Below, one piece after another: positions 61,045 to 64,000 of a DNA stretch of 64,000 nucleotides (its first letter is position 1; the number at the start of each line of letters is the position of its first letter). The notes below the pieces were generated by a model. That model saw nothing but the letters and a program-made list of their open reading frames with translations, was not told the origin of the DNA and ran no database searches. The translations under genes and the position numbers were made by a program. The stretch lies in contig JABWDB010000001.1 of NCBI GenBank assembly GCA_019614645.1, positions 20,439,501 to 20,503,500 of the forward strand, in the 5' to 3' direction. This stretch comes from Stratiolaelaps scimitus. Taxonomy: Eukaryota; Arthropoda; Arachnida; Mesostigmata; Laelapidae.

Positions 61045-64000
61045 GCACGATACTCTGTGAGAAGCAATCTGTACGGCATGATATTATTCCTGTGACAACA
61101 TCACTCGCACACGGTTATTTATGAATCTGTCGTTTATTTGAACAAATGTGTACGAGATCCAATGAATGAACCCTATATAGTGCATTCGGAGAGCGACAAG
61201 TGTGCTCAAAGATTCTATGTCTGTTGTGTTTTTTACGCACTCAAAGTGTGTTATTCGTAATTTGACATCGTGCAAGTATTAGTTGACCCTCACGCTAAGT
61301 ATTACGGACGGAGGTGTACATGTTACTAAGTGAATACGTAATTAGGCCAACGTAGCGTAATTTAGACTGAGACATTGGGTGACATTTACCTGGGTGCAAG
61401 TTCCCCTAAATAACTAGTCTACTACTGGACGGGTCCTGCGATAACAATTGAGTTAACTAACATGATTTACTTCGGCTGTTTTGCCCCTCGACAAATGCCG
61501 CCGTTAGATGGTTTTACCGGACTTACGCACCATTGATACACCATTGATATGCGCGAAATTTTACCATATATATATGTGTGTATGTATGAGTGAACTATTG
61601 ACTGATTTGTGGCCCCGGCGGACGTTTTCGAAGCCTCAGAAGGTCCGCTGGTTTCGGTGAGACGAGCAGCGCGTGGAAGAAAGTGCCTCCTTCAAGGGTA
61701 TTACGGCAACAGCGATGTATTCGGGACTCGACACTATTGGGAAGTTATTGGCACCTGAACTACGCACGGTTTACTTGATCATCAATTTCCACGAAGCGCG
61801 ATTAGTCGCAGGGACAGCTTGGAGACAGGACGGCAAGGGTGAACGATCGCAAAATCGAGATAGTGTGTGTAATGTATAATAGAGCCCGCCATTATTGCAC
61901 GAGGTGAAGGTCAAATTGTGAATGTCCTCCCCATAGGCGTGGTCGGGTGTGTGTGTGTGTGTTGATGGTTTATGACAGCACGATGTGGCACGTCGAGCTA
62001 GGCATTGCAACAAACAGTAGAGCAGCGGAGGGGCAGAGATGTTTTCATGTTGGACGAGTGAGATAGATTTGTCACTGCCACCCCACAAATGAGATGGGAT
62101 CGAGCAGGAAAGTGGAAAGGTAACAGTATCGTGTAGACTTTGCCAAGACTCGCCCATCCGCCTACTCGAGTAAGTCGAGAGTGTTGAGTGAATTCTGCCA
62201 ATTCTGAAACTAGAACTTATTGATACACGAGGCCAATTGACAACTACGATGCAAACAAAATTACATTAAGCAGTTCGTGACTGTGCTCGGAGGGAAGAGC
62301 AATGTGGCGTGTTCATCACGCGCGATGAACCTTCGCGTTTTCTATAATAATTTAACTGGGTCGAAGCTTCTTCATGGTGGCGTGATTCTTGGAGACGCCG
62401 TCATGTGCAGGGGACAAGAGCAGAGATGGGTGACGCTACTGTCAGTCAGTATCAACTGTGATATCAACGTCCACCGTTGCAACGGTGCGAAAGGACTATT
62501 GTAATCTTAGCTATATATATATATATATATATGAGATGGATAGGTATGTATGTATTACGGCAATTTTTCAGACAATGTAACCTGTATTGATGAACACAGG
62601 GCGAGAGAAGAAACTGAAGAAGACTAAATGCCATACGGGAGGCGTTAAATCGCTCCCTGTAAGCACGTGTGAAGCTGCTGAATTGTGGGGAACGGTGGAT
62701 GTGTAGCAATGGCTAATGTGGTCAACGTAGTATGAGTCGTTTTTTTATTAAAACATAAAACTCTGAGGAAAACAAATGCCACACTTTGAGGCCATTGTAA
62801 AGAATAAACTCCATACCTATCAATAAAATGACAGAAAATACGAGTGTATATTTTTATCCAAGATCGACTTCGATGTTTTCATTATCTTTCGCCTGTCCCA
62901 TTTGGTTAGATAATGGTGGTGAAAAATGCACTTATATATAAAGGGTGCCACTTTTGGAGAACAATCAGGGTCTGTAACAGAGAAAGTTTACAAGTGGCGA
63001 AGTCATCGTACATGCTCCATTATATAAACTTATATCGTTATAACTTGTATATAGGAGTTATAGCTCGTACCGCTTATAAAAACAAGCGAGTATAAACACA
63101 TATAGAATTCTATGCTAGACGTACAACGCCGACCTCGATCATAAATACAATGGCGGTCTTCATTTGCCACTAAGTCTACGCCGTTCTCTCCATCCCGTTT
63201 ATATTTCAATTATATTCCATTATATCATAAGACATTATATTGTACTAATGGATTCTCGTAACGGTCGCTCGTTCACTCTCTCTACCAGCATCTTTTAGAG
63301 GGTTCAGGGCCACGTAGTGAGCATTGCAGGAGAGCACAGCAGTCTTAGTTTGTTGGGAACTTACTCATGGTTCACGAAGATAACTTACTCATGGTAAGTA
63401 ATTCGAGTGCAGGTCTTCTGGAGGAACGCAATACTGTAATTAATTGCTCGAGGATCAGTAGAATCACTACAACGTAAGTCGGAATCAGAGATACATTGCT
63501 TCCGCGTGATTATGGTAGGGTTGCCGTACAGCTAAATTACACAGAGAATGCCGCGCCAGCATTATGTGGCTGTTATATTAGCCAAGTAGCTAATACAGCG
63601 TTAGCAGCTCACTAGCAGAGTTAAACGACACATATTTGGTGTTGGCTGGTCGCAGAGATCACCAGCGTCAGACCCTGCTAGCTGGTGCTGCCAGTATCTG
63701 CTTACACCTATATTATATTAATTATTCATATAACTTATAGACTGTTCCATATATACCCACACTCAGACACAGATTCATAGATTGTCAACTAGACAGATAC
63801 TGGTAGGAGGGCAGACAGTTCATATTGGTAGATACATGAATGGCTCAATAGTATGTAGATGTAGACAAGTGTCATCTAGCCACCCCAACACAAACCAAAT
63901 ATGCCTATCCATTACGTAGTTATTCAAGCTACCTTTGTCCACTTATATATTGTAGTTGTAATCCCCGATTGTATGCACTATCGACCTCGTTAATAAACGC
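61045..64000. other. GALNT10-like 3' UTR and downstream DNA
   Basis: The first canonical AATAAA signals after the stop are at 62803-62808 and 62822-62827, followed by a T-rich stretch, which would give a 3' UTR of about 1.8 kb; this is inferred. A GT run lies at 61947-61963 and a TA tract at 62512-62531. A direct repeat of AACTTACTCATGGT occurs near 63358-63394. No further gene is recognised before the window ends. Confidence 0.4.

Noticed and set aside
1..64000. CRISPR arrays, bacterial operons, complete tRNA or rRNA genes
   Set aside because: No regularly spaced direct repeats, Shine-Dalgarno-linked gene strings, or complete tRNA/rRNA folds were seen; the window is eukaryotic nuclear DNA.

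Overview
This is metazoan nuclear DNA, most likely from an arthropod. Evidence for a eukaryote: two multi-exon protein-coding genes with clean splice sites, many (TA)n microsatellites, and decayed mariner and Tc1 transposons. The gene content, transposons and base composition would fit a mesostigmatan mite such as Varroa. That placement is inference; no diagnostic sequence shows it.

Only two protein-coding genes can be supported. (1) On the minus strand, 5743 down to 2865, is a complete five-exon ArfGAP1 (408 aa): Arf GTPase-activating protein with the CX2CX16CX2C zinc finger, the catalytic Arg50, an ALPS-like segment and a C-terminal tail with repeated DWG motifs. (2) On the plus strand, 52057-61044, is a complete nine-exon polypeptide N-acetylgalactosaminyltransferase (621 aa), closest in recalled sequence to GALNT10. 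It has an N-terminal membrane anchor, a GT-A catalytic domain and a ricin-type lectin domain. One of its introns uses a GC-AG splice pair. Both products act in the Golgi/secretory pathway, but they are 46 kb apart in opposite orientation and nothing suggests co-regulation.

The roughly 46 kb between them, plus both flanks, has no recognisable coding sequence. It holds: a decayed, internally deleted mariner (about 9.09-9.94 kb); a decayed Tc1-like transposon with both inverted repeats and TA target duplication (35110-36499); a 45-bp dispersed repeat in three copies (8.99, 38.27 and 46.04 kb), one flanked by a perfect 12-bp target-site duplication; several tRNA-like, SINE-type signatures; a possible LTR fragment near 12.1-12.4 kb; many microsatellites; and several GC-rich, triplet-repeat blocks (13.6-15.2, 17-18.3, 20-21.4, 29.9-31.3, 38.6-39.5, 41.5-43, 47-50.3 kb). 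These blocks could be promoters or untranslated exons of genes whose coding parts lie elsewhere.

The most interesting unexplained features are long near-perfect hairpins: 32998-33091 (45-bp stem, 4-nt loop), 38320-38432 (42-bp arms around a TA-repeat loop), and a cluster of five palindromes in 24355-25057. They look like pre-miRNA/hairpin-RNA candidates or very short inverted-repeat elements. I found no evidence of a novel multi-gene system.
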